Shown here piece by piece: positions 1 to 8,305 of a DNA stretch of 64,000 nucleotides (within the stretch, counting starts at the first letter, position 1; every line of letters begins with the position of its first letter). The notes beneath the pieces are model-generated. The model was not told the DNA's origin and made no database searches. It saw nothing but the letters and a program-made list of their open reading frames with translations. Location of the stretch: contig NZ_JACJPL010000018.1 in NCBI RefSeq assembly GCF_014696065.1, forward strand, positions 124,001-188,000, in the 5' to 3' direction. The position numbers and the translations under genes are program-made. This DNA comes from Leptolyngbya sp. FACHB-261 (GTDB lineage: Bacteria; Cyanobacteriota; Cyanobacteriia; FACHB-261).

Positions 1-426
1 GAGTTTGTGCGTATGGGCGTGATGCACCGCAATACCTTTATTAATTCGCCCCAGCTACTCAAGCCCAGCCTGCAATTTCATCAACAGCCGACGTTGTTAG
101 CAGCAGGCCAACTGATTGGCACTGAGGGCTACACGGCGGCGGCGGCAGGGGGCTGGCTGGCTGGCACGAACGCGGTCAGAGTGCTGCGGGGTCTAGAACT
201 GCTCACGTTGCCTGAAGTCACCATGATGGGTGCGTTATTTGCATTTATTAGCTCGGCTTCTCCCAAGCACTTTCAGCCAATGCCCCCCAATTTTGCCATC
301 CTGCCGGAAATTCAACCCAAGATCCGCAACAAGCGTGATCGCTACGGGGCCTATCGGGATAGGGCATTAGCGGCATTAGCAACAGTGCTAACAGCGGCAG
401 ATCTGGAGCCTTCGCTTTCGAGCTAA
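1..426 (+). CDS. trmFO: TrmFO, tRNA (uracil-5-)-methyltransferase, C-terminal part (5' cut by window edge)
   Basis: This is the C-terminal 141 residues of the folate- and FAD-dependent enzyme that makes ribothymidine at position 54 in the tRNA T-loop. The reading frame is open from base 1, so the gene starts outside the window. Family-typical segments are visible: GVMHRNTFI near the left edge, then [18 protein letters not shown], the LTLP stretch and the [12 protein letters not shown] block near the C-terminus. The frame ends in TAA at 424-426. No truncation is seen apart from the window edge. The next gene is 111 bases downstream on the same strand. Confidence 0.93.
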   Translation, partial: EFVRMGVMHRNTFINSPQLLKPSLQFHQQPTLLAAGQLIGTEGYTAAAAGGWLAGTNAVRVLRGLELLTLPEVTMMGALFAFISSASPKHFQPMPPNFAILPEIQPKIRNKRDRYGAYRDRALAALATVLTAADLEPSLSS

Positions 427-537
427 AGCTTCAGCCATCAAGCTAGACAGCTTAGACCAGACAAGCCAGCCAATTTTTCAAAAGCACTAGCAAAAGCACT
501 AGGTAATTCCTGACGAGGCCAACCGCAAAGACTAACG

Positions 538-1638
538 ATGAGCCAAATTGTGATTGTCGGCTGTGGTGTCGTAGGCGCAATGATCGCTTATGAACTCAGC
601 CGAATTTCGGGATTAGCGATTACAGTGGTAGACCGTCAACCGCCAGCACAGGCTGCTACAGGCGCAGCTCTAGGGGTGTTGATGGGTGTGATCAGCCAGA
701 AGATAAAAGGTCGTGCCTGGCAGATGCGCTTAGATAGCATTCAGCGCTACAACACGCTTATTCCAGAATTGCAAAAGTTGACCAGTCGAGAAGTTCCCTT
801 TAACCAACAGGGAATTCTGCTGCTTTGCGATGCTGATGAAAACCTAGACCAGTGGAAAACCCTCGCAAATGTTAGAGCTGCTCAGGACTTGCAGCTAGAA
901 ATTTTAGATCTAGAGCAAGTACGAGCTAGCTACCCACAAATTTGCACGGACCCATTCTCTGCTGCCATTTATTCCCCCCAAGACCGACAAGTCGAACCCA
1001 CTGCTCTGACCCTCGCTCTCGTTGACGCAGCTAGTCGTAATGGGGTTGCTTTTGAATTTGGTGTTGAAGCAGAGGTTATTCCTGCTTCAAATTCAGATGG
1101 CAACAATCTGCACTCAGTTTCTCAAGTTCAAACCAATTTTGGCACCTTAGATTGTGACTGGCTGATTATTGCTGCTGGACTAGGCTCCACGCCTCTAACT
1201 ACTGCCCTCGCTCAGCCGCTTGAGATTAAGCCTGTCTTAGGACAAGCCTTAGAGGTTCAACTAGAACAACCCCTGGGATTAGTGCAACCTGTCATTACGG
1301 CACACGATGTTCATGTTGTACCTGTAGGCCAGAGCAATTACTGGATAGGAGCTACGGTTGAATTTCTAGGGGATGCGCCTGAGCCGATCGCTGATGCAAC
1401 TAGGCTGCAAGCGGTGATGCGACAAGCTGTAGCGTTTTGTCCAGGGCTAGTTAAGGCTGAGATCTTGCGGAGTTGGTCAGGTTTACGTCCTCGCCCCGAA
1501 GGTCGACCAGCCCCCGTGATTGGTAGCTTACCGGGCTACTCTAATGTGCTTTTAGCAACTGGGCATTATCGCAATGGTGTCTTGCTTGCTCCGGCAACAG
1601 CTCAAGCGATTTGCAGCACGATTGTTCAAGATTATTAA
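538..1638 (+). CDS. thiO: FAD-dependent amine/glycine oxidase, ThiO-like
   Basis: A 366-residue FAD-dependent oxidoreductase of the D-amino-acid/glycine oxidase (DAO) family. The N-terminus IVIVGCGVVGAMIAYEL carries the GxGxxG dinucleotide fold at residues 8-13, followed by an acidic/basic beta-strand end (VVDR). The C-terminal part has GLRPRPEGRPAPVIG and ATGHYRNGVLLAPATA, which is typical of ThiO, the enzyme that oxidises glycine to the imine used for the thiamin thiazole. Many cyanobacteria have ThiO fused to ThiG; here it stands alone and ends at residue 366, with no ThiG nearby. Substrate is inferred from family; another small amino acid or sarcosine-like amine is possible. Confidence 0.8.
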   Translation: MSQIVIVGCGVVGAMIAYELSRISGLAITVVDRQPPAQAATGAALGVLMGVISQKIKGRAWQMRLDSIQRYNTLIPELQKLTSREVPFNQQGILLLCDADENLDQWKTLANVRAAQDLQLEILDLEQVRASYPQICTDPFSAAIYSPQDRQVEPTALTLALVDAASRNGVAFEFGVEAEVIPASNSDGNNLHSVSQVQTNFGTLDCDWLIIAAGLGSTPLTTALAQPLEIKPVLGQALEVQLEQPLGLVQPVITAHDVHVVPVGQSNYWIGATVEFLGDAPEPIADATRLQAVMRQAVAFCPGLVKAEILRSWSGLRPRPEGRPAPVIGSLPGYSNVLLATGHYRNGVLLAPATAQAICSTIVQDY

Positions 1639-1840
1639 TATCTTCAATCATTACCGAACGGAGCAACCTATATTAAGAAACATTGCCTAGCGCATAAGAG
1701 ACACTCTCTTGTCCGCTAGCTCGGCTTAGTTCTAAAGACAGAGCATCATAAATTTTATATAGGACTAAAGGCAGTAGCTATTAGGCAACAAGAAAGCTTA
1801 GTCTAAGTCATCTTAAATTTGCTGTTTGGAGATTCCGCAC

Positions 1841-2254
1841 ATGAATGATAAGACAGTTGACGCTAAAGATACAAGCCGCAATCAAGGCGATGCCAGCACA
1901 GGCCAGTACGATCGAGGTATTGTTCCTGCTGAAGTCGCAGCACGCCAAGAAAGAGAAGGGGCTTCGTTTAAGCAGACTCCTAGTTTGAAGAGCGAGGAAA
2001 ATGCAAGAACGAATGATCAGACCGAGGATGACAGCATTGATACAACAGACGGCTATACCGTAGACCAAGAGGGCCTGCTCAACAACTACGCTATTGAGCC
2101 GGAGATGTACGTTAACGAGCCAGGAGACCTGAGAGAGGAAGAGGCAGAACTGGCTAAAGAACGGGTCGGGGAATTAGAAGACGCGAATGAAGGTAGTGAG
2201 GGAGAACTCACTGCCAAGCGTGACCTGCGCGGCAAAGGCCCAGGCTTGGTATAG
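1841..2254 (+). CDS. Acidic, probably disordered conserved-type protein of unknown function
   Basis: A 137-residue strongly acidic hydrophilic protein without membrane segments or signal peptide. I chose ATG 1841 because GGAG lies nine bases upstream; a TTG at 1826 in frame would overlap that site. It is rich in Asp, Glu, Asn and Thr and poor in hydrophobics except for a central block, YTVDQEGLLNNYAIEPEMY, which looks like the only folded or interaction segment; it ends with RGKGPGLV. I do not recognise a named family. It is monocistronic: a 200-base upstream spacer and a strong bidirectional hairpin terminator 85 bases downstream. Confidence 0.7.
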   Translation: MNDKTVDAKDTSRNQGDASTGQYDRGIVPAEVAARQEREGASFKQTPSLKSEENARTNDQTEDDSIDTTDGYTVDQEGLLNNYAIEPEMYVNEPGDLREEEAELAKERVGELEDANEGSEGELTAKRDLRGKGPGLV

Positions 2255-2337
2255 CTTCAGTAGTCTTGAGGACTACCTTAAGCTCAGCTCAGGGATATTG
2301 TCTTCAACATTGCATAAGGTAACGTGAGACATCCCTA

Positions 2338-2371
2338 AAAGAAGCAGCGCTCTCATGAGAGCGCTGCTTTT
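2338..2371. terminator. Bidirectional intrinsic terminator
   Basis: A perfect 14-bp inverted repeat (2342-2355 with 2356-2369) is bounded by an A-run on the left and a T-run on the right. It therefore works as an intrinsic terminator in both directions. It lies between the convergent ends of the acidic protein gene (+) and the secreted protein gene (-). Confidence 0.85.
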
Positions 2372-2424
2372 GATGTAGCTATTTAATTGAGCTATATAAA
2401 CTGGCAGAGAAACTACGCGGCCAT

Positions 2425-3168
2425 TTAGCTCCAGCGCAGATGAACACGAGCCCATTCAATAAATTGATTCGCTTTGGTTGCAGTGGATAGATTTAGCATG
2501 GGAACGTTGTAAGGCCGAGGTCCCACGCTGCCAGTGTTGAGCGTGACTGACTGTGCTGGTCTCTCCCCGTAGGTCGTGAACAGTTGTTTGGCTTCGTCAC
2601 AGCTCAAGCGTAGACGGCCAAGATTGGCGCCATTGGTAGATTGGTAGAGCCAGTCAACCCCACGGCCCTGGGGCAGTGGCGCAGCACCACCGGCAGTCAA
2701 ACCGCCACCAGTACACAGAAACTGAGTAACGGCAACCATTCTGGCAGCATGGTCCTCATAACGTCGCAATGACGAACCACTGCCCGCAGGCGTGATGATA
2801 TTTGAGGTGGAAGCACTGAGTTGAGCGGTTGAGAAGCCATTGCTCAGTGTGAAAGGCGCGTAGACGACACTGACTGCTGGAGGGCTAGCTGCAGGGCTAC
2901 TCGTAGGGCTAGGCCTAGGAGTAGCCTGAGCCAATTGTCGGGCAGCAGGATTCGCTGTTAATCGCCACTGAGCAGCATCTGCCATAGAAGCAATCGCTGA
3001 TTGCGAGCTGCACATTGAGCCTAGGACAGCTAGCATCGCCAACCCTCTGGCACATTTCTTCCAACCGGAAATCACTGCCTGCTCCTGGAACTTAGGGGAG
3101 CTTTTGGACTTGCCTTTATCCAGTTGGTCTTGGTTGAGCTTGCCTCGGTTGAGCTGCACCATGGTCAC
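2425..3168 (-). CDS. Secreted protein of unknown function with Pro/Ser linker
   Basis: An exported hypothetical protein. It has a basic N-terminal region, then a hydrophobic signal core (ARGLAMLAVLGSMCSSQSAIA), a Pro/Ser/Ala linker (ATPRPSPTSSPAASPP), and a folded C-terminal part with two or more cysteines. The C-terminal region mentions a likely disulfide pair (FLCTGGG and LSCDEA). Start is uncertain. GTG 3168 has a perfect AGGAGG six bases upstream; GTG 3075 has AGGAG six bases upstream and would put the signal peptide directly at the N-terminus, which is attractive biologically. ATG 3162 is a third option. I do not recognise the family. It likely acts in the periplasm or cell surface. Confidence 0.7.
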   Translation of the reverse strand: MTMVQLNRGKLNQDQLDKGKSKSSPKFQEQAVISGWKKCARGLAMLAVLGSMCSSQSAIASMADAAQWRLTANPAARQLAQATPRPSPTSSPAASPPAVSVVYAPFTLSNGFSTAQLSASTSNIITPAGSGSSLRRYEDHAARMVAVTQFLCTGGGLTAGGAAPLPQGRGVDWLYQSTNGANLGRLRLSCDEAKQLFTTYGERPAQSVTLNTGSVGPRPYNVPMLNLSTATKANQFIEWARVHLRWS

Positions 3169-3229
3169 ATTCATCCTCCTCATCAACCCAACACCTTAAA
3201 TCAGACTTTCAGTGTCATTGCGTCTTAGC

Positions 3230-5317
3230 TTATACAGGCTGAGGCACATTGACATTCATATCTAGAGTCCGCACCAAAAAAGCCCAACGATCAGCGCTTT
3301 CTTCAATCACTTTAGCGGTGGGCTTCCCTGCTCCATGTCCAGCCTTCGTTTCAATGCGAATGAGAACAGGTGCAGACCCAGCATGGGCAGCTTGCAGAGC
3401 AGCAGCAAACTTAAAGCTATGAGCTGGAACTACGCGGTCATCATGATCGGCTGTAGTAATCAAGGTGGCAGGATAAGCAGTGCCCGATTTGAGATTGTGC
3501 AAGGGCGAGTAGGTGTAGAGTGCTTTGAATTCTTCAGGATTTTCCGACGAGCCGTAGTCAGACATCCAAGCCCAGCCAATCGTGAATTTCTGGAAACGCA
3601 GCATGTCCAGCACCCCAACTGCGGGTAGGGCCGCACCGAATAAATCGGGGCGTTGAGTCATGCAAGCACCCACCAACAAGCCACCGTTGCTACCGCCGCC
3701 AATGGCCAATTTGCGCGGTGAGGTGTACTGGTTATCAATCAACCATTCAGCCGCGGCAATGAAATCGTCAAAAACATTTTGCTTGTTGAGCTTAGTTCCT
3801 GACTGGTGCCAAGCTTCACCGTACTCGCCCCCACCCCGTAGATTAGACACAGCATAAACACCGCCCAGTTCCATCCACACCAAATTGCTAACTGAAAAGC
3901 TGGGGGTCAGCGATATATTGAAGCCGCCATAGCCATAGAGATACGTTGGGTTGCTGCCGTCCAGCTTGAGCCCTTTTTTGTAGGTGATAAACATTGGCAC
4001 TTGAGTGCCATCTTTGCTTTGGTAAAAGACCTGCTTGGTTTCAAAATCCTCTGGATTGAAATCTACTTGCGGTTGGCGAAAAACTGTGCTTTGGTCCTTG
4101 AGCAAATCGTAGCGATAGATTGTGGTCGGTGTGGTAAAGCCGGTGAAACTGTAAAAGGTTTCAGTATCGTGTCGCTTACCACCAAAACCGCCCGCAGAGC
4201 CAACTCCAGGCAGTTCAACTTCGCGAACAAGAGAGCCATCCAGGTCAAAGATTTTGATCTGAGTATGGGCATCCTTCAGGTAGGACGCTATAAATTGGTT
4301 GTTGAGCAAGCCAATGCCGCCCAAAGTCTCTGCTGCTTCGGGAATGATTTCACGCCAATGGCTACGGTCGGGGTTGGTAATATCAATGGCAATTACCCGG
4401 CCCTTTGGCGCATCGAGATCGGTACGCAACCAAAAAACTGAGCCCTCATTGTCAATCAAGCCATAGCTAGCTTCAAACTGATTGATCAATTCCACAACCG
4501 GCGCATTGGCCTGTGACAAATCCTTGTAAAACAACAAATTCTTACGTTCAGTTCCCATCCAGACTGAAACAATCAGATAGCGACCGTCCTCAGTCACATC
4601 ACCACCGAAGCCCCATTCTTTTTGGTCCGGACGTTCGTAGACCAACACATCTTCAGCCTGAGACGTACCGAGCTGGTGATAGAACAGCTTCTGGAAATAG
4701 TTGACGGCTTCTAATTGGGTTTTTGCATCAGGTTCGTCATAGCGGCTGTAGAAAAAACCCTGGCCATCATGAGTCCAGGAGGCTCCTGAAAATTTGACCC
4801 ATTTGAGATGGTCGTTTGAATCTTGGGCTGTTTCTACTTCACGGACCTTCCACTCTTGCCAATCTGAACCCGAAGAGGAAAGACCATAGGCCAAGAATTT
4901 GCCATCTTCGCTAATTGCCAAGCCGGAAAGGGCAACCGTGCCATCTTCAGACAAGGTATTAGGATCTAGCAAAACTGTTGGTTCAGCCTCAAGGGCTGTC
5001 AGGGTATAGAGCACACTCTGGTTTTGCAGGCCGTCATTCTTAAAATAGAAATAACGCTCTCCCTGCTTAAAGGGAATGCCGTATTTTTCGTAATCCCAAA
5101 GCTGAGTTAGGCGCTGCTTAATTGCCTCCCGAGCTGGAATTTGTTCTAGGTAAGCAAAGGTAATTTCGTTCTCGGCTTCTACCCAGGCTTTGGTTTCCTC
5201 GGAGTCTGGATCTTCTAACCAGCGATAGGGATCTGTAACCAAAGTGCCATGGTAGTCATCAACCTGCTCGACCGTATGAGGCTGGGGGTAGACCAGAGAG
5301 GCTTTGGCGTCGTTCAT
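3230..5317 (-). CDS. Prolyl oligopeptidase family serine peptidase (S9A)
   Basis: A 695-residue prolyl oligopeptidase, which cleaves short proline-containing peptides after Pro. The N-terminal segment PQPHTVEQVDDYHGTLVTDPYRWLED is the classic start of the S9A fold, followed by a beta-propeller and a C-terminal alpha/beta-hydrolase domain. Catalytic residues are visible: Ser543 in GGGSNGG, Asp626 in ADHDDRV and His661 in AGHGAGK. A longer frame to 5614 exists, but it would run over the yebC start on the other strand and adds 99 residues unlike the family, so I place the start at ATG 5317. Total length then matches the usual ~690 residues. No signal peptide is seen, so it is probably cytoplasmic. 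Confidence 0.92.
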   Translation of the reverse strand: MNDAKASLVYPQPHTVEQVDDYHGTLVTDPYRWLEDPDSEETKAWVEAENEITFAYLEQIPAREAIKQRLTQLWDYEKYGIPFKQGERYFYFKNDGLQNQSVLYTLTALEAEPTVLLDPNTLSEDGTVALSGLAISEDGKFLAYGLSSSGSDWQEWKVREVETAQDSNDHLKWVKFSGASWTHDGQGFFYSRYDEPDAKTQLEAVNYFQKLFYHQLGTSQAEDVLVYERPDQKEWGFGGDVTEDGRYLIVSVWMGTERKNLLFYKDLSQANAPVVELINQFEASYGLIDNEGSVFWLRTDLDAPKGRVIAIDITNPDRSHWREIIPEAAETLGGIGLLNNQFIASYLKDAHTQIKIFDLDGSLVREVELPGVGSAGGFGGKRHDTETFYSFTGFTTPTTIYRYDLLKDQSTVFRQPQVDFNPEDFETKQVFYQSKDGTQVPMFITYKKGLKLDGSNPTYLYGYGGFNISLTPSFSVSNLVWMELGGVYAVSNLRGGGEYGEAWHQSGTKLNKQNVFDDFIAAAEWLIDNQYTSPRKLAIGGGSNGGLLVGACMTQRPDLFGAALPAVGVLDMLRFQKFTIGWAWMSDYGSSENPEEFKALYTYSPLHNLKSGTAYPATLITTADHDDRVVPAHSFKFAAALQAAHAGSAPVLIRIETKAGHGAGKPTAKVIEESADRWAFLVRTLDMNVNVPQPV

Positions 5318-5470
5318 AGCTTGCAGAAGGTTTAAGGTCAGCAGTTCTAAGGCTATCGCCTTCTTCAACCTAGGCCCAACCAAGCAAGCTCCAACCTGAC
5401 AGCTCAGAATCTGCTCAGGTAAAATGACCTGACAAGCTTGAGGGATTTCCCACCTTTTAATTTTGCGATC

Positions 5471-6265
5471 ATGGCCGGACATAGTAAGTGGGCGAATATT
5501 AAGCGCCAGAAGGCGCGGGTCGATGCCGTTAAGGGCAAAGTCTTTACCAAAATCTCGCGCGAGATCATCGTTGCAGCTCGCAGTGGCGGTGGGGATCCTG
5601 CGGCCAATTTTCAACTGCGCACTGCCATCGACAAGGCTAAAGCAGCAGGCATTCCCAACGACAACATCGACCGGGCGGTTGCTAAGGGCAGTGGCACCTT
5701 CAACAGTGGCGATAGCCTAGAGTCCATTCGTTATGAGGGCTACGGTCCTGGTGGCATTGCAGTCTTGATCGAAGCCCTCACTGACAACCGCAATCGCACT
5801 GCTGCCGATCTACGTTCTGCCTTCAGCAAAAATGGCGGCAACCTGGGCGAAACGGGCTGCGTCGGCTGGATGTTTGAGAAGAAAGGCGTCGCCGTTGTTT
5901 ATGCCCCGCGCGATGCCAAAGGTCGCAGTACAGAGCTGGATGAAGAAGCTCTGCTAGAGATTGCCCTAGAAGGTGGAGCTGAATCCTATGAGCTGTTTGA
6001 AGACGATGAGGCCGATGAGACGGGGGCAGAGGTATTCACTGATGTCAGCAATTTAGAGGCGCTCACGCAGGCTCTGCAAACTCAGGGTTACCGCGTGACC
6101 AGTGAGGAGCGCTGGATTCCTAACAATCAGGTGAGTGTGGCTGAACCCGATCAAGCACGCGCCCTTCTGAAGCTGATGGATGCTCTAGAGGACTTGGACG
6201 ACATCCAAACTGTCACGGCGAATTTCGAGATGTCGGATGATTTGATGGCGGTTAGCATGCTCTGA
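5471..6265 (+). CDS. yebC: YebC/PmpR family (DUF28) protein
   Basis: A 264-residue YebC family protein. The start is set at ATG 5471 by the near-invariant N-terminus MAGHSKWANIKRQKA. Family-typical motifs follow: KVFTKISREI, ANFQLRTAIDKAKAAGIPNDNI, YEGYGPGG and NRTAADLRSAFSKNGGNLG. Members bind DNA as transcription regulators or relieve ribosome stalling at polyproline. It is divergent from the prolyl oligopeptidase with about 150 bases between starts, and is slightly longer than the usual ~250 residues, with an acidic C-terminal region. Confidence 0.95.
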   Translation: MAGHSKWANIKRQKARVDAVKGKVFTKISREIIVAARSGGGDPAANFQLRTAIDKAKAAGIPNDNIDRAVAKGSGTFNSGDSLESIRYEGYGPGGIAVLIEALTDNRNRTAADLRSAFSKNGGNLGETGCVGWMFEKKGVAVVYAPRDAKGRSTELDEEALLEIALEGGAESYELFEDDEADETGAEVFTDVSNLEALTQALQTQGYRVTSEERWIPNNQVSVAEPDQARALLKLMDALEDLDDIQTVTANFEMSDDLMAVSML

Positions 6266-6369
6266 ACCTGCCTCAGCAGACTCCTCCAGGACCCGCTCGG
6301 ACAATGTTAGAACACAATCCAAAACAGCCTATGCCAAAACAATCTAGGCCAAAACAACCCAGGAACATC

Positions 6370-6399
6370 TTGACAAAGCAGTTCCATATCCCTTAGCCT
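6370..6399 (+). promoter_or_regulatory. Possible sigma-70-type promoter of the first tRNA-Glu
   Basis: TTGACA at 6370-6375 is followed after 18 bases by TAGCCT (6394-6399), which fits the TAnnnT form of a weak -10 box. The expected start site falls about ten bases before the tRNA at 6418. This is pattern matching only. Confidence 0.35.
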
Positions 6400-6417
6400 A
6401 GCCAAGGTGATGGATAC

Positions 6418-6490
6418 GCCCCCATCGTCTAGAGGCCTAGGACACCTCCCTTTCACGGAGGCGACGGGGATTCGAATTCCCCTGGGGGTA
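6418..6490 (+). tRNA. tRNA-Glu (UUC), copy 1
   Basis: A 73-base cloverleaf: acceptor GCCCCCA pairs with TGGGGGT, discriminator A, anticodon loop CTTTCAC giving anticodon TTC, T-stem GGGGA/TCCCC with TTCGAAT loop. CCA is not encoded. In cyanobacteria charged tRNA-Glu also feeds 5-aminolevulinate synthesis for tetrapyrroles. A second, base-for-base identical copy lies at 7823-7895. Confidence 0.97.
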
Positions 6491-6616
6491 TCTTCAAAAT
6501 TTGAACTCTTGCGGAAGCCGTGTACACTGAGCCCGCAAGTCTTCTTTCAACCTCTACCTGGGTTGATCTAAGCTTACCTGCGGCCTACAAAGTTGGCCAG
6601 GAAACCGAGCAACGGC

Positions 6617-7210
6617 TCAGACGAAATTGCGCTTCCAGACTATGTTACGAAACGAGGCCATCAAGTTGATGCGTTCGGTCTGCCCCAAGACGCCAGAATC
6701 ACACAGCCCGGATAAAAGCTTTTTCAAGGCGACATTGGTCGAACAGTAGTCAATAAAGTTGCAGGCTACGAAAAGAGCTTCTGCTGCCGTCTCTCGCTTA
6801 GGAAGCAACAACTGATTAATCTGGGACTGCCAGCCTTCCAAGGTGTTTTCTACGCGGACTGAATAACCCCGATACTCAAACTCAATCTGCTCGGCCTGGT
6901 GCGTTTGTTCTTGAGTCGCAGTTTGTTGGGCATCAACTGCCTGAGCCAGAAGCGTTGCTGGCTCTTTGAGCAGTACTATACGAGCCACTACTGTCGGCTT
7001 ACGTTCTCTAGCCCAGTCTTGGGAAAGAGCGGCCAGCCTTCTGCGATTTTCGGCTAACTCTTTACGCAGCAGTTTCGATACCTGGCTATTTTCCGCTAGC
7101 CTCTCCCGTAGTGCTTCTGTTTTCCTGCAACCCTGCTGAAGGCGTTCATGCTTTTCATGCCACTCTTGCGAAACAGCCAACCACTGAGTTTGGATGGGAT
7201 TGCAGGCCAC
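6617..7210 (-). CDS. Hypothetical coiled-coil protein between the two tRNA-Glu genes
   Basis: A 197-residue protein of unknown function. Residues about 15-75 are rich in Glu, Arg, Lys, Gln and Leu and read as a coiled coil (RLQQGCRKTEALRERLAEN, RKELAENRRRLAAL). The C-terminal 90 residues look globular (FEYRGYSVRVEN, ALFVACNFIDYCSTN, KKLLSGLCDSG). No signal peptide or membrane helix is visible and I recognise no family. It lies alone on the minus strand inside the 1.3-kb stretch bounded by two identical tRNA-Glu genes, followed upstream by about 600 bases of AT-richer DNA without genes. This location suggests a recently acquired or mobile patch. Confidence 0.65.
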   Translation of the reverse strand: MACNPIQTQWLAVSQEWHEKHERLQQGCRKTEALRERLAENSQVSKLLRKELAENRRRLAALSQDWARERKPTVVARIVLLKEPATLLAQAVDAQQTATQEQTHQAEQIEFEYRGYSVRVENTLEGWQSQINQLLLPKRETAAEALFVACNFIDYCSTNVALKKLLSGLCDSGVLGQTERINLMASFRNIVWKRNFV

Positions 7211-7822
7211 AAAAGCTCTCTGATTATGGGCTGTCCCTCATTGTAGCGCTCAAAAAGCTTTTACTAGCTCATCATGCGCATCTGCGTTGGGTTTGATGAA
7301 GCCTGAAGCAATTTGGCGTGGCAATCAATAACAAGGAAAGATTCGTTTCTAGACAAAGATTAAAGCACTAAGTCCATTTTTATCAAACTCGAAAAAGCGT
7401 TTCTAAATGGGCCAGAAATAAGGATATTCGCTGAGTAATTTTAGATTCACCCTCGCTATTTTGCGAAACTTATGATATTCGAAGCGATGCCTTTTGTGAA
7501 CCAGGAAGGAACTGAATTTTCTCTCAGATTTTTCAGCAGTGATCTACTTTGTAGTGAATAAAGAAATTCTGGCAGCAAAGCTTAGGACGAGAGGAAATTC
7601 TGGCTGGGAATGACTGTGTGTGACTTCTTCGCGTCTTGCCACTTCTCCTTGGATTTAGAGACAGTCTAGAGAATGTGGAGGGTCAGCCAGAATCATGGTC
7701 GAGGAGGAGAGGGGAGGCAAGCAGTGGGGATTTGAGTGGTGTTTTCAATTTTCTGGCAATTTCCTGGGCTGCTTTTGAGACAAAAGAGACCTAAATCTGG
7801 CAAGATATTAGAACGAGGACAG
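7211..7822. other. Non-coding, AT-richer spacer before second tRNA-Glu
   Basis: About 610 bases with no frame I can support on either strand. The left part is visibly richer in A and T than the flanking genes; the right part is purine-rich (for example GAGGAGGAGAGGGG near 7704). I could not define a convincing promoter for tRNA-Glu copy 2: TTGAGA at 7775-7780 has no well-spaced -10. Confidence 0.5.
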
Positions 7823-7895
7823 GCCCCCATCGTCTAGAGGCCTAGGACACCTCCCTTTCACGGAGGCGACGGGGATTCGAATTCCCCTGGGGGTA
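7823..7895 (+). tRNA. tRNA-Glu (UUC), copy 2
   Basis: Identical over all 73 bases to the copy at 6418-6490, with anticodon TTC and the same stems. Flanking sequences differ on both sides from the first base outside the gene apart from one shared T downstream, so the repeat is essentially limited to the tRNA. A strong hairpin terminator follows eleven bases downstream. Confidence 0.97.
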
Positions 7896-7905
7896 TGCAA
7901 AAGAG

Positions 7906-7936
7906 AGGGCGCAGGTCGTACGACCTGCGCCCTTTC
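7906..7936. terminator. Strong hairpin terminator behind tRNA-Glu copy 2 (bidirectional)
   Basis: A perfect 14-bp inverted repeat, 7906-7919 with 7920-7933. On the plus strand it is followed by TTTCTC, and on the minus strand by TCTCTTTT. It can terminate tRNA-Glu transcription and also anything arriving on the minus strand from the open frame that ends at 7937. Confidence 0.85.
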
Positions 7937-8194
7937 TCATTGGGTAGCCAGATGTTCTTCGGCTGCACTCCTTCTCAGGTACTCAGGCAGGCTAGGTTCT
8001 CGGTAGTGCTGCTGCCAGATAACCCCACTATGGATGAGGTTTGGGTACCAGGGCTCAACTAGGCTTGGTGCTTGTTTAGGGCTCTTGGACGGACTGCTGA
8101 GACAAGACTTTACTCTGGCACCGGGAGTTGCCCAGCTGTTGTTTGAGGCAATGTCTTTACTCTCTGCTACAGGATAGAAGCTAGCGTAGCTGAC
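7937..8194 (-). pseudogene. Start-less open frame, possible remnant of a protein gene
   Basis: On the minus strand a frame of 85 codons is open between a TAA at 8195-8197 and a TGA at 7937-7939. It contains no ATG, GTG or TTG, so it cannot be called a normal gene. The translated tail looks protein-like: EPWYPNLIHSGVIWQQHYRE followed by PSLPEYLRRSAAEEHLATQ, rich in Trp, Tyr and charged residues. The stop codon directly abuts the hairpin at 7906-7936, which on this strand has a T-rich tail. I read it as the 3' remnant of a decayed gene, or a small gene with a non-standard start (ATT at 8149). The family is not recognised. Confidence 0.35.
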
Positions 8195-8305
8195 TTATGG
8201 CTTACTGGAGAAACAGGGCAGGACGAAATACTATTCATTGCAGACCTTAGGCAGACCTTACTATCACAGCTTTGATTTATAGGCTATTAGCACTGGACTA
8301 CAGTA
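7940..8305 (+). other. Leader/spacer before the Rcp-like gene
   Basis: On the plus strand this stretch holds no gene. Its only clear repeat is a tandem GCAGACCTTA pair around 8238-8260, shortly before the receiver start. On the minus strand its left two thirds are the start-less open frame described separately. Confidence 0.4.

Noticed and set aside
5318-5614. N-terminal extension of the prolyl oligopeptidase frame (99 codons)
   Set aside because: The family start fits ATG 5317, and the extension runs antisense through the first codons of yebC and has no resemblance to the enzyme.
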